From positions 62,001 to 126,000 of the forward strand of contig WHUX01000138.1 of assembly GCA_015179025.1 (NCBI GenBank): DNA of 64,000 nt, read 5' to 3'. This document shows, one piece after another, positions 34,051 to 45,063 of this stretch (position 1 is the stretch's first letter; each line of letters begins with the position of its first letter). Source of the DNA: Terfezia claveryi (Eukaryota > Ascomycota > Pezizomycetes > Pezizales > Pezizaceae). The notes beneath the pieces are model-generated. The model was not told the DNA's origin. It worked only from the letters and a program-made list of their open reading frames with translations, and ran no database searches. A program made the position numbers and the translations under genes.

Positions 34051-35300
34051 CCCACCACCAAAGACGATTATATCTCCAATAGTATCGATCCTCCTAACCA
34101 TACCTACAACCACAACATCTCTACCAACGCTTTAAGAACTTTCAACATACCAGAAACCTCTACTCAGAACAATATGGTTTCTCGCGGAGCTATCAATTTC
34201 AAGCATGTCGACTGCGACTTCAACAAATGTCGTGGAAGAGCCAAAGAACTTGGACACCATATCTTCTGTCCATATTTCGAAGGCATTCCAGACAAAGAAA
34301 GTGAATATGACATGATGAAGGAAGAAGAGTCCTCAGACGACGAGACTCTATCCACCATACTAGAAGAAGTTTTCAGCAGGTATGATCGTGTACCCAATAA
34401 AAACAAGAACAAACCTTTAACAGTTCTTAGATTAAGATATAGGCCTCCATCTTTTGAAAACGTTCAACAAAAATCTCTCGCTCCCGAAGAAGCGAAGGAA
34501 ATTGCTATCGACCTGGCTCATAGCAATTGGCAACAACACAAAAGGATGCACTAGTCTTTTGCCATGATTTTTACTGTCCAGCTCATGGCAGCTCCCACGC
34601 CATGAACAACCACATGTTTACCATCGAAACATACGCAATTTGTGATCACCGCGAACATGGCTGTTTGAACTGTGACCTGACAGCCTCAGTTCTCAAGAAG
34701 GAGAAGGAATTCCTTACGACTCGTATTGCGCACCTCGTATCCGCAAATGAGCCTCAAAAGGAACTAACATCAGTACAACAAACATCAGCATATCCACCTC
34801 CACAAGCTCTTAGCCGTGAAGAAGCTATCCAGGAAATCGGAGAATGAGTAAAAAGATGGATTACCAACAAGCCGACACAACCTACTCTCCAACCCAGCAT
34901 TCAGTTCAGTAACCCTACCGAATAGTGGAGCACCCGACAAATGGAACAGGAGATCATGAATACTCCTGTTACCCCACAACAATCATGGAATGCACCTCAA
35001 CATCCAGCTGCAACCGCTAGTAGCAGTAACGCAATTCCAATCAACACCGCCACCGTCACTACTCATTCTAAAAAGCGAGTAGCTATTGATGAAGATTCAC
35101 CATCTTTATTCAAGACACCAAGACCTCTAGACAGCGTTGTGATTTCTGAAAGTTCTCAGGACATAATGCTTCTACATGCAAGGAGAAGAAACCCACCATC
35201 AATGACTTTAATATGAGAATCGAACCGACACTCAACAAGCTTATTGAAGAGAAACATATTAGCGATGGATGGGAAATGATAAGGACTACTTCATCACATA
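34050..35300 (+). pseudogene. Extra region of gypsy-1 with two Cys/His clusters
   Basis: Between RNase H and integrase lie some 400 codons not usual for chromoviruses. The first cluster, CDFNKCRGRAKELGHHIFC, is at ~34210-34270. The second, at ~34558-34670, has CHDFYCPAHGSSHAMNNH and then CDHREHGCLNC. Both look zinc-binding. An acidic Glu/Asp stretch separates them, and a low-complexity Pro/Ser/Thr part follows (34940-35210). A one-base frame change near 34540 splits the two clusters. Role unknown; it may be an extended linker or a targeting domain. Confidence 0.5.
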
Positions 35301-35319
35301 GTAGCTTGACCAAGATACA

Positions 35320-36830
35320 GGTATGAAAGCCGCATATCAATCATGTATGAAAGTATGTCCTATCTGAAGAACTACTATGATACCTTTGTGAACCGTAAGG
35401 ATCATAGAAGAAGAGACGGATTTTTGTATGTCAAGAACCGACAAGGACAATGGAGATTAGTCTTGCCATCTACTTTAACATCGAAGGTAAGAACTATCTC
35501 GAATTGGTTATTAAAGATGCATATGAAGCAACCGCTCATAGTGGCATTGAAAAAATGATGAAATATCTTACAGACCGATATAATTACTAGTCCTTTGCAG
35601 AACCAACTAAGGACTATATCAGAAGTTGTGATACTTGTCAATGGACAAAGTATTCCAATAAGGCACCATTGGACTCGTAACCCCATTATATGTACCAAGC
35701 AGGCCATGGACTGATATATCGATGGATTTTCTTAATGTAGCACCTGTGTTTACTAAGTGTTCAATTTTGTACTTGAATATTCCTGTTCAAGAAGATCATG
35801 TAGTTTATATTTCACGACTTTGGATGATTGTCGATAGACAATCAGGATTCAAGTTTCTTATTCCTGTCTCAGATAATTTCACAGTAGAACAATGTACTGC
35901 TACCTTTGATACTCATGTAGTCCCAACTATGGGATACCCTTTCTATATTGTTTTTGACCGCGATACTCTTTTTATGTCAACCACTTTCAAGATTGGGCTA
36001 GGAATAAAGGAATCAAGTTGGAACTGTCCTCCGCATATCATCCACGTGCAGACGGACAATCGGAAATTGTGAACAAAGAAATTTACAAGTAGCAAGATCT
36101 TAAAATCAAAGGATTTGATTGGCTACAGAAACTACCAGAGATACAGTTGAAACTTAACTCTAGTATAATACCGCTAGACAGAATAGTCCCTTTTCCACAC
36201 TATTTGGATTTAATGCATATCTTGGCGTATCATACTTCCATACCCTATTAACGTATATGTACCAGTAATGAACGTCATAAGGTAATGTCTAAAAACCTAT
36301 ATGACGCCAAGAAGACTTAAGCATCTCAAGCGAACAAACGACTACCCAATACAGCCAAATTTTCAGTCAGACAACAAGTTATGCTTTCCCAGAAAACATC
36401 AACCTATTGAACCTCTCACCCAAACTCAAACCAAAATGGCTAGGCCCATTTCCCATTATTTCTAGTAATCAGAAATGCAATAACTATAGCCTAGACCTAT
36501 CCAGTCAACCTGACCTCCACCTCATATATAATACTTTTCATATCAGCAAACTCAAACCCTACTATAAAAACGATCCTACCCAGTTCCCTCACAGACAATC
36601 TCAGGAACAGGACCAATTCAAGAAGATCGTTATGAAGTTGAAAAGATATTAGAATTTAGAACAGCTCCTCGAACTGGAGAAAGACAATATAAGGTCAGAT
36701 AGCTAGGATGCTCTCCTAAATATGATTGGTAGGTAAAGCCAAGGACATCACCACTGAAATTCTTCAAGACTTCTGGACGACTGGAAGTATGAAAGACACA
36801 TTCAAGAGACGTCTAAGGACTAAAGGAAAA
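35320..36830 (+). pseudogene. Gypsy-1 integrase and chromodomain-like tail, interrupted
   Basis: HHCC-type region around 35510-35640 (HSGIEKMMKYL, then CDTCQW), core with ISMDFL (~35715), a D-containing FDRDTLF (~35955) and YHPRADGQSEIVN (~36040) giving the D,D,E set across frame changes. A GPY-type segment PKWLGPFPI is near 36430. The tail near 36620-36730 (YEVEKILEFR, then RQYKVR and KYDW) matches a chromodomain, which in this clade steers insertion toward heterochromatin. Confidence 0.8.
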
Positions 36831-37021
36831 TAAGGACCACGAACCTGAGATGAGACCCGAGCTCTCATCCAATAAGAACGAGATAGAATATGAGTCAAGG
36901 AAACACTAAGGATATTCACGTTAATGCTAATATATTAACAATGCATCAAATCTTAGGACGTATGGAAACCAATATGGCAGAGCGAAAGAAGTAAGGATAG
37001 GAAATCCTTCTATGTGGGAAG

Positions 37022-37699
37022 TGTAATGGAGAACGTTGTTTCATTGCTTATATAATAGATTATATACTTTTATATTTCCTATATTACTACTATGTTATGT
37101 AACTAAGCCTCTCGGTTGAAGGACTAGCCTTCTACTACCTCCTATTGCTTTATAAGCATCTATAGCACGTGGAATTTGCCATGGAAAGTTCTATGGCACT
37201 TGCCATATGAAGACACCCTCATTATGGCCGCGTGATCTCTGTTTAAGGCCTGTGACTCATTACTATGGCCACATGACCATCGTTTAAGGCGTGTGACTCA
37301 TTACCATGGCCACATAACCCCTTTTGTACAACGCACCACCTTCTGGTGTGCTACCCTTTATTGTATTTATTTCCTTAGTCATCAGATCTCAGAGGAGTAT
37401 AAATAGGCTGCTGGATTCCCTCTGGAATCCACAGAAAGACAAGAAGCAACCAAGCAAGCACTCAGAGCAAGCAAGCCTATATTCCGATCAGATCAAGATC
37501 ATATAGCTTAGATAGCACAAATCATATAAGATAGATTACACCAGTTAATTACTGTTCCCTTCGGGAACATCCCACATAGTAATCTCCCTACCCTTCTGAG
37601 GTCTTCCCTCAGCAGAACCGAAATACACAAAATCCGTGCCTATGGATATAGATTGTATAAACGGTACCGAATGAATACTATCTAGTACCATTCATTACA
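37022..37699 (+). repeat. Gypsy-1 3' LTR
   Basis: Copy of 28750-29428, preceded by a purine-rich TGTGGGAAG (likely polypurine tract) and followed by the GGATG duplicate. A TATAAATA sits at the matching place near 37398. Confidence 0.9.
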
Positions 37700-39970
37700 G
37701 GATGCCATTGTTTGTTTTTTGAATTGAAAACAAAATGTTGTAGAAATTGCTGATATAAGTACTGTCGGCCATTGTCATGCTGAGTGTTATAGGTAAACCA
37801 AGCCATCAGTTTAGATTGTGCTGATTCTAAGCGTTCCAGAAGCTCTTCTCTATTTAAATTATCCCCAAAATAAACAGGTTGTTCTCCACATAAATGAACA
37901 GGTAAATGATAAACTGCAGGAAATTGTTCATGCATTCGGAACTCAAACAATCTCCAAACTGCCTCGCATGGTCCAATAAAGCGTCCTTGTAGATGTCGTT
38001 TTACTTCATCAGCATTATCAGTTGTTTGCAACTGTAAAGTAGTTCGATCAGAACCTTTATAAATATATTTATGAATATATTTAATAGCTTGAACTGATCC
38101 ATAAACTTCAACATTAATATGTGCTTGATAACGCCAACTCAAGTAAGAATTATATGGTACAACCTAACGATTATTATATTGAAAACCATTTTTTCCCAGA
38201 TATGTTAATCTACTATCTCAGTGGTGATATAAAGGGTATCCATCATCTGGAACAACTGTTGAATCTTGAAATACTTTAGGAAATCATTTACTGCATCGTA
38301 GGGAGTTTAGCTTACTACTCATATATAGTGCTTGTTGATAAGTAGTGCTGCAAGGTCTATGAACCATAGATGTTCCAATGATTGTTAGAAGTTCGCTGGT
38401 AGGATCTTGTACTTGAGAGGGCAATTCAGCAGATATGATTTCATCAATTTTCTTAGATATTAAAAAACAATCATCTTGATGTAAAAACAATAATAAATGC
38501 ATATGAGGTAATCCACGCTTTTAGTATTCAATTGTCCAAACATATCTCAAAAATCTACCAAAGATTTCTTTGGTACGTAGTTGATAAAGCAAATCCCATT
38601 GCTTTAGATGAAATACTCGAGCAATGATGTCTAAATGATCTAGTGTAGATTGAGAAGGTAGAAGTTTATCTTGAATTTCTTTCCAATTTGGATTGGCAGT
38701 AAAGGTAATAATTAATGTAGACTTTCCAAAATACCGTACAATTGCCATTGAGTCCTGAAAAAGCTGTTGCATAAATCGATCACCTCCCAAAAAGCTACTT
38801 GGTAGAACTATTCTTCTGCCCAATACTGCAGCATCTACTTCATCTTGAACCATTATATCTGCTAGTCCATTATAAAGATCTGCCCGTAAACTTGCTTGAT
38901 TCATACGTATCCACTCTAACTTTGCTTGATCAATGACTGCCCAAGCATCAACAATATATTGTTGGAATAACCTACTTGAGACAAAGAGGGTAGTAGGTTC
39001 AAATAACTGAGAGTGTAAATGAAACTGATAGTATTGTCGTTGTGATAATCACTTAGGTGAACCATCTCTATCTCGGCTTCGTTGTAGTCTGAGTGACCAA
39101 TTCCAACCATGTTCCCCATAAGGAAATAATAAAACATAATGTAAAGGAGTATATGCTGCATGGCTGGAATTGATTGTTTGAAATAGTGAATGGGGATTTG
39201 GGTATCATTCAGCCAGAACAATATCTCGATGAGAAGCAAGGTTGTATTCATCAGGAATAATTATAGCAATCTCATTTGTTGTAGGAAGATTATATCTTCG
39301 ATAATCTTGTGTATTGTCAACTAATAATTCCATTCGAGGATTAAGAATTATTTGCATTTGATTTTGTGGGATATCTCGAGATGCTTGTTTAATTCGTTCA
39401 TGTGCTGTACAATAAAGAGCAATAAATGGATTACAATCATGCAATATGACTAACAATTGTTGCAATAATATAATATCAATAATTGCAGGTAACATATGTC
39501 CTCCGAATCGGATCTGTAGTTGTAAAATTGCATCATTGGGATCGTAAAGAAAGATTTGTGTAAAGGAAGGACGGGAGGTAGAAGAATGTATTAAAGGACC
39601 TGTGAGATGATAAAGGGCTCCATGAATTTGAAAACATTGAATACCTCTAATGGTTCGAGAATCTGCCTGATATTTGAGAGTAACAAAAGCTAATACCGAA
39701 TTATATTTTCGTATATGTATTCTAAAATGATTGGATGTATTTGTAGAATCATATAGTAAAGAATATAATAAAGGAGGTAGAAGTCACATAAGAGGAATGG
39801 AAACATCGCCTTGATTGCAACAGCTATTGAATAAAGGATTTTGCTTTGTACTTGGATGTTCTTTTAATCTTTCTTCTAACTAATATAGTGCCATACATTG
39901 TAGACATGATATTGACATAGAACCAAAATATAATTGTTACTTTGGATGTTGACAACTATTAAATGCCAGT
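37700..39970 (-). pseudogene. Helitron Rep (HUH nuclease) part, interrupted
   Basis: The minus strand carries the Helitron N-terminal region (RRYNLPTTNEIAIIIPDE at ~39240-39290), a FLGGDRFMQQLFQD block, the HUH motif RGLPHMHLLLFL (~38485-38520) and the two-Tyr motif KYIHKYIYKG (~38065-38090). A Cys-containing start near 39960-39880 may be the zinc-finger-like N-terminus. At least four stops and frame breaks. The last codons before 37700 continue into the helicase part beyond 28744 once the gypsy insertion is set aside. Confidence 0.85.
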
Positions 39971-40299
39971 GGTAATAATACATTAGGCTGATATAAAATA
40001 TTAGTATAATAAAGTCATTATATAGATAGATTAGATAAGATTACTAACTTCAATATTATTGGGAGAAGGACTTCTTATGTGTCTTTGTCTTTGTCTTTGT
40101 TTTTGTCTTCCTTATCTTTGCCTTTCTCGAGAAATATCCTTTAGTAAAAGACAATTAGTTTATATGGTAAAATATTATAAAATTCAGAAAATAATACTAA
40201 CCAAACATATAATGCAAGTTAATCTTTGTTGGAGTCTTCCTGCAGAATAATATGTAGTGAATTTTATATAAAGTTTATGGGAATGACATGCCTGACAAT

Positions 40300-40886
40300 A
40301 TGCAGTATCCATAGTGATTAGTAGGGAGAGTAGTTGGTAGAGAGCATAGTTGGTAGAGAGTGTAGTTAGTAGAGAGCGTAGTTGGCAAGGAGGAGTAGCT
40401 AGCAGGGAGAGTAGTTGGTAGGGAGAGGGGGGAGTAGTTGGGGGGAGAGTAGTTGGGGGGAGAGTAGGTAGTAGAGAGAATAGTTGGGGAGAAAGGTAGT
40501 TGGCGAGGAGAGTAGTTGGTAGGGAGAGTAGGGGGAGTTGGTGGTTGGTGGGGAGAGTTGGTGGGGAGAGTTGGCGGGAAGAGTAGTTGTAGATGTAGAA
40601 GAGGAATAGAAGTTAGTAGGCTTTGATATAAGAGAAGTAGTAAATAGGAAAAGGGTAGTTAATATAGTAAGGAAATTAAAAGTAAGAGAGAAAGTTAGTT
40701 AGAACTCGGACTGCTTCACTTAGACTGCTGGAACTCGGACTGCTAGAACTCGGACTGCTGGAACTCGGACTGCTGGAACTCGGACTGCTGGAACTCGGAC
40801 TGCTGGAACTTGGACTGCTGGAACTCAGACTGCTAGAATTGAATTGGAATTAGATATAGCTATAAGAAAAGAAATTATCAAGCTAA
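40300..40886. repeat. G/A-rich and 15-bp tandem arrays
   Basis: Irregular GTAGTTGGTAGGGAGA units at 40321-40610, then GCTGGAACTCGGACT (15 bp) repeated about nine times at ~40725-40840. The Helitron 5' end may lie in this stretch; I could not fix it. Confidence 0.75.
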
Positions 40887-42232
40887 CTACTTCTGCTTTC
40901 CTTTTTTTCTACTTGGTTCACCACTGTTATCCCCTTTTGGTTTGATCTCTAATATTCCAACTCTTTTTTTCTGAGTACTGGGATCTCGTTTAATCCAATC
41001 TATATTTCTTTTGTATGTAAACAAATTGACACTATTCCTAACTCCAGAAATAATCTTAGTATTACCATAACAAATTAAAGAACCCATAAATAAAAGAACA
41101 TCACCGGGTTGAAGTTCAATTATACACTTCGCTTGCCATGAAACCAAATCTCCACTCTGATAATTTCCATAGAGTATAACAGCATTAGAAACAGATTTAA
41201 TATCTTTCCAATCTTAATGATGTTGTAAAATGCTGTCTGGCGTTATTTGTTGATTAATTGCGGCTCCTGACCAAGGATTGCATAATAACTCAAGTGGCTT
41301 AAGAAGATTGATATTAGTTAGCTTATTGTAAGCTTCAGGTGTTATTAGCTTCAAACGATGCCCAAGATATGTCCAAAGAGATTTATTTCTTTCAATCCAG
41401 TTTCTAGAAGCAGGTTGTTGAGTTAGATAATCTTTACTATAAAAGATATCCAAACTACTATCTGCCCATGTTGCATAGTGTCGAATAGGAAATTCTCCAC
41501 GAGGATCAATTTTTCTTTGATGATGTATCTCAAGTTCGGGTAATAGCTCATGTGATTCAACCAGACCTTCAACCAAAAACCAAGGAATTTTGAAGCAATA
41601 TACTAGTAAACAACTATCTTTATCACAAATATCTAAATGTTCAGATCCTGATTTAAACTTCCGAAAGGTAGACAGTTTGGAATTCTGCATGACAGGCAAA
41701 GAATATTGACCTTGTAATTTGATAAGTGAAGGTGCATCTCATATTAGAAGTAAGAGAACATACCTCGACTATTTTTCTATGACTATTTCAATATGGAAAT
41801 TGATATAGAAGCTTCCCAATATATTCGGTCTATTCACAAGAATTCCCAAGACTCTAAGCATCTCTTTATATGTGCTCTTAACCCTTTTGCCCTTCGTGGG
41901 TAATCATTATTAAAAGCACCACTGGCAACCAAATAATCCAAGCGGTTCTCAAAAAACTTATTGTGAAGAAGAACAGATTTAGAAGTGGAAGTGGTAGTAG
42001 AAGTGGAAGCAGTAGTAGAAGTGGCAGTAGTGGAAGCGGCAGTAGTGGAAGCAGCAGTAGTGGAAGCGGCAGTGGTAAGAGCGGTTGGAGTGGTAGAAAC
42101 GGAAGTGGGAGCAGTAGGAGTGATGGGAGTAGTGGGAGCGGTGGGAGCGGTGGGAGCGGTGGGAGCGGTGGGAGCGGTGGGAGTGGTAGGACTGCTAGAA
42201 GTGCTGTTGGAAGTGCTGCTAGGAGCAGCCAT
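40887..42232 (-). pseudogene. 2OG-Fe(II) dioxygenase-like gene (TET/JBP-like type), damaged
   Basis: From ATG 42232 (minus): a Thr/Ala/Pro/Ser repeat (residues ~15-85), then a short region to ~41834. Next comes a break in frame (intron or decay, ~41700-41834), and then a catalytic-like domain from ~41699 to 40887. Seen: NPWSGAAINQ, an HxD-like HHxDWKD where x is a TAA (41214-41216, one C>T from CAA), YGNYQSGDL, the core ELQPGDVLLFMG, and RNSVNLFTY with the 2OG-binding Arg. The distal iron His position reads CYGN instead of CHGN, again one C>T away. The pattern fits fungal 2OG oxygenases of the TET/JBP-like group, which oxidise modified pyrimidines; related prolyl-hydroxylase-like families are possible. 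Same direction as the Helitron just downstream. Confidence 0.5.
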
Positions 42233-42322
42233 AGACAGATTCTATAAGAAAGCTATTTACACTATGTTGGAGAGAGCTTGCAAGATAACTTACTATATAT
42301 GCTATAATAGAGGCTGTGATTG

Positions 42323-42412
42323 AGCGTGGAGGCATAGTGGAGGCGAGTGTAGAGGCAAGTGTGGAGGCAAGTGTGGAGGCGAGTGTGGAGGCGAGTGTGG
42401 AGAGAGTGGGAG
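42323..42412. repeat. 12-bp minisatellite, about 7 copies
   Basis: GGAGGCGAGTGT units upstream of the dioxygenase-like gene. The short ORF across it is an artefact. Confidence 0.8.
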
Positions 42413-42500
42413 CGTGTGTGGAGCGACAAAGAACAATGAAAAAACTGCTAAAACCTATGCTTATGTTCTCAATCCTAGTAGTAGCGCGAAATTTTAATCC

Positions 42501-42587
42501 AAGAAGTTACCAAATTTATTAAACCAAGAAGCCACCAAATTTATTAAGCCGAGAAGTCACCAAATTTATTAAGCCAAGAAGTCACAT
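42501..42587. repeat. 25-bp tandem repeat, about 3.5 copies
   Basis: AAGAAGTCACCAAATTTATT then AAGCC units, followed by a T-run. No coding content. Confidence 0.8.
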
Positions 42588-43250
42588 TTTTTTTTTGAAC
42601 CGTCCATATCTAGCTATGCTAGAGGAAAATCCGTTTTTAGCCCTTTATGGAGCTACTGGGAATCAAATACAGGCTCTGACCGTGCTGGTTGAAAGGGCCA
42701 GGCCCTACCAACAAAACCAGAAACCCATAGGGATACCAATAAAATTTGATTAGGATTTTAAACCCAACCTTGCATTCACAGATCAGCATGGTCCCAAGTG
42801 CAAGCGGGCATGTATGTTAGTTTAAACCCCATTCATACTCTTGAAATTACTCTATAAATCCGCATTACTACAAATGCAATAGCTTGACATTGAGCTACAC
42901 AGCTTATTCCTGCTTTGTCTAGTTGTGCACAGGGTGCACGTGCTGGAACATTTATCTCAGTAGCCTCAGTATATTATAGATGCAAACAATATCAAAAAGA
43001 CAAATTACTATTATAATACTTACAGGTATATAGTAATATAAGAAAGATTTTACTAATATAGATAAAAATATATCTCTACTATAGTTACAGCAATTACTCT
43101 TAGCCATCTTTCTTTTCATACTACTAGAAAATAAGTACTATAGATACTAATTCTAAATTAAGTAAATAAATATAAGAGACAAGCATACCTTTAAGGTATG
43201 AACTTTTATACTTAATTACTTGCCTAATATTATAGTTTAGTAGTTAATCA
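42588..43250. other. Non-coding DNA; possible tRNA-like relic at 42651-42710
   Basis: The minus strand at 42651-42710 shows a loose resemblance to a tRNA T-arm (TTTGATTCCC) with a preceding paired region, which might be a decayed SINE. The match is too weak to call. The rest is AT-rich without features. Confidence 0.2.
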
Positions 43251-45063
43251 ATACCCTTGCAAGCCTACTAGTGAGCAGCCACCGTCTAGTGCACACCCCT
43301 GCAAAACCCCCTGCAATAGCGTCTCCAGCCACAACTCGTGAGATATCATGAGCATAGTGATTCTGACTAAATACATATCTATGAAAATGAGTACGCTCTA
43401 TAACATGGTTATGCTCACATCCCACCAAGATCAACTGAAAACCCAATATTCCCCTTTCCAACATGACCTTCCCAAAGACCCACCCCCACCCTCTCAACCA
43501 CTCATATAGGCCAAGTACCTAGTGGGTGAGCCTATGACAACTAGAAGGTCATTTTCTGGTATCTATATTCATGTCATAACAGCCTCTAGGGCAGCAGCCG
43601 CCAATATAACCAAAATTTATACAATCTACAACAGCGCTCCAAAATAAACTATTTTCAGAATTAACTAACTTACTTTATATATGCTAGTCTGAACTCTCCA
43701 CCTTCCCCTTCTGCAACCTGCCCCTCTACAGCATTCTCAATCACTACGGAGAGGTCCCCAATTGCTCTAAAAGCTCCAATAGCTCCAATACTGCCTCCCT
43801 TCAAGAACTATCCTCCTAACAGCTACTCCCTCTACCTATACACCAAATATTGTACAAATAGGCCTATAACAACTAGGAGACCTATGCCTAGCATCTACCT
43901 CCAGCACTGAAGGTGGAGTGTGCAAAATGGTAACAATGGAAGGCCTCAATTCGGGGTACTAATCTCCCAAATAAGCAATTCCGAGAGCTATTATCCAATT
44001 AACCAAATACACCTTATTTATGCCCTCCTAGATCTGCCTGATCCGAACTCTCCTCCAGAGCTTTAGCACCCTCATAGGGGTCTCTAATACTAGTAGCTCT
44101 AGAACTCCAATACCTCCCCCCTAATTCTGGGCTCCAATAGCCGCTTTTATCATCTTTCTCGAGGCATTTTTGCAACCCACCCAAGCATTCCTAATACCAA
44201 CGCAGAACAGTTGGTAGAGCACTAAGTTAAATACCCGGTTGAGTACTATATAGGTTGGCACTAGGCTGAACACTAGGTTGGACGCTAGATTGGGCGCTGC
44301 CTATATAGTCCGGTTGGAACAAGAATGCTATAGTGGATACTAGCTAGATAGTAGGTCAGGCACACTAGGCTGACGTTAGACTAATGCTCGATTAATCAGA
44401 CTATGCTCGCCTACTGGCGGGTACTTAGATATTGGGAAATATCGATGATAGGGAACAAATGGTTGAAATGAGGGGGTTGCAACAACCTCAGAAACCCCCC
44501 AATTACAAGCGACCCATGAAGGCTAAAGAGGGGGTATTGGAGCTTTTAGAGCTATTGGAGGCCTCTCCGTAGTAATTGAGAATGCTGCGAAGTGGTGGTT
44601 ATAGAAGGGGGAAAGGCTAGGGTCCAGGATAGTATAGATAGAGCAAATTTAGTAAATTCTTAAAATAGCTCGTTTTGGGTTTTTTTGATTGCATACCATT
44701 CTATCATATTCAAGGCTGCTGCCCTAGAGGCTATTTTGACATGAATATAGATACCAGGAAATGACCTTCTAGTCGTCATTGGCTCACCAGCTGAGTACCT
44801 GGCCTATACGGGTGGTTGAGGGGGTGGGGGTAGGTCTTCGGGGAGGCCATATTGGAAGGGGGGGATATTGGGTTTTCACTTGATGTTGGTGGGATGTGAG
44901 CATAACCATATTGTAGAGCGAACTCGTTTCTATAGATATGTATTTAGCCAGAATCACTAGGCTCCTGATATATCATGAGTTGTAGCTAGAGACGCTGTTG
45001 CAGGGGTTTTTGCAGGGGTGTGCACTAGACGGTGGCTGCTCACTAGTAGGCTTGCAAGGGTAT
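43251..45063. mobile_element. Non-coding element with ~530-bp inverted arms
   Basis: 43251-43785 and 44535-45063 are inverted copies of each other, both starting from the outer ends with ATACCCTTGCAAGCC. Between them lies a further degenerate copy of part of the arm (43840-44110) and a repeated GGTTGGGC/CTAGGTTGG region (44215-44300). No transposase ORF is present. No target duplication could be assigned with confidence. It could be a foldback/MITE-like element or an inverted pair of one repeat. Confidence 0.65.

Larger units (their letters stand above)
28750..37699 (+). mobile_element. Ty3/gypsy chromovirus (8.95 kb) inserted in the Helitron
   Basis: LTRs (679 and 678 bases, TGTAAGGG/TGTAATGG...TCATTACA) bound gag, protease, RT, RNase H, integrase and a chromodomain-like tail. 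Target duplication GGATG at 28745-28749 and 37700-37704. The element is long for the family because of an extra region between RNase H and integrase and a ~0.9-kb leader carrying an antisense frame. Stops and frameshifts make it inactive, though the RT still has YIDD. Confidence 0.92.
26732..40300 (-). mobile_element. Helitron, split by a gypsy element; 5' end not located
   Basis: Minus-strand Rep (HUH) and PIF1-type helicase parts lie either side of the gypsy insertion and join into one reading order when it is set aside. The 3' end fits the Helitron rule: on the minus strand a hairpin (stem GTAGCGAG/CTCGTTAC, one mismatch, 26735-26759) ends in CTAA followed by T at 26731. The 5' TC end is not certain, so 40300 is approximate. 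Without the gypsy DNA about 4.6 kb remain. Confidence 0.8.

Noticed and set aside
41963..42323. Plus-strand Gly/Ser and Val/Ala ORFs
   Set aside because: Antisense of the Thr/Ala/Pro repeat of the dioxygenase-like gene.
42651..42710. tRNA or tRNA-derived SINE on the minus strand
   Set aside because: Only a T-arm-like stretch fits; no full cloverleaf can be formed by eye.
43237..43497. 86-codon minus-strand ORF
   Set aside because: Lies within the inverted arm; the copy in the other arm does not preserve it as a frame.
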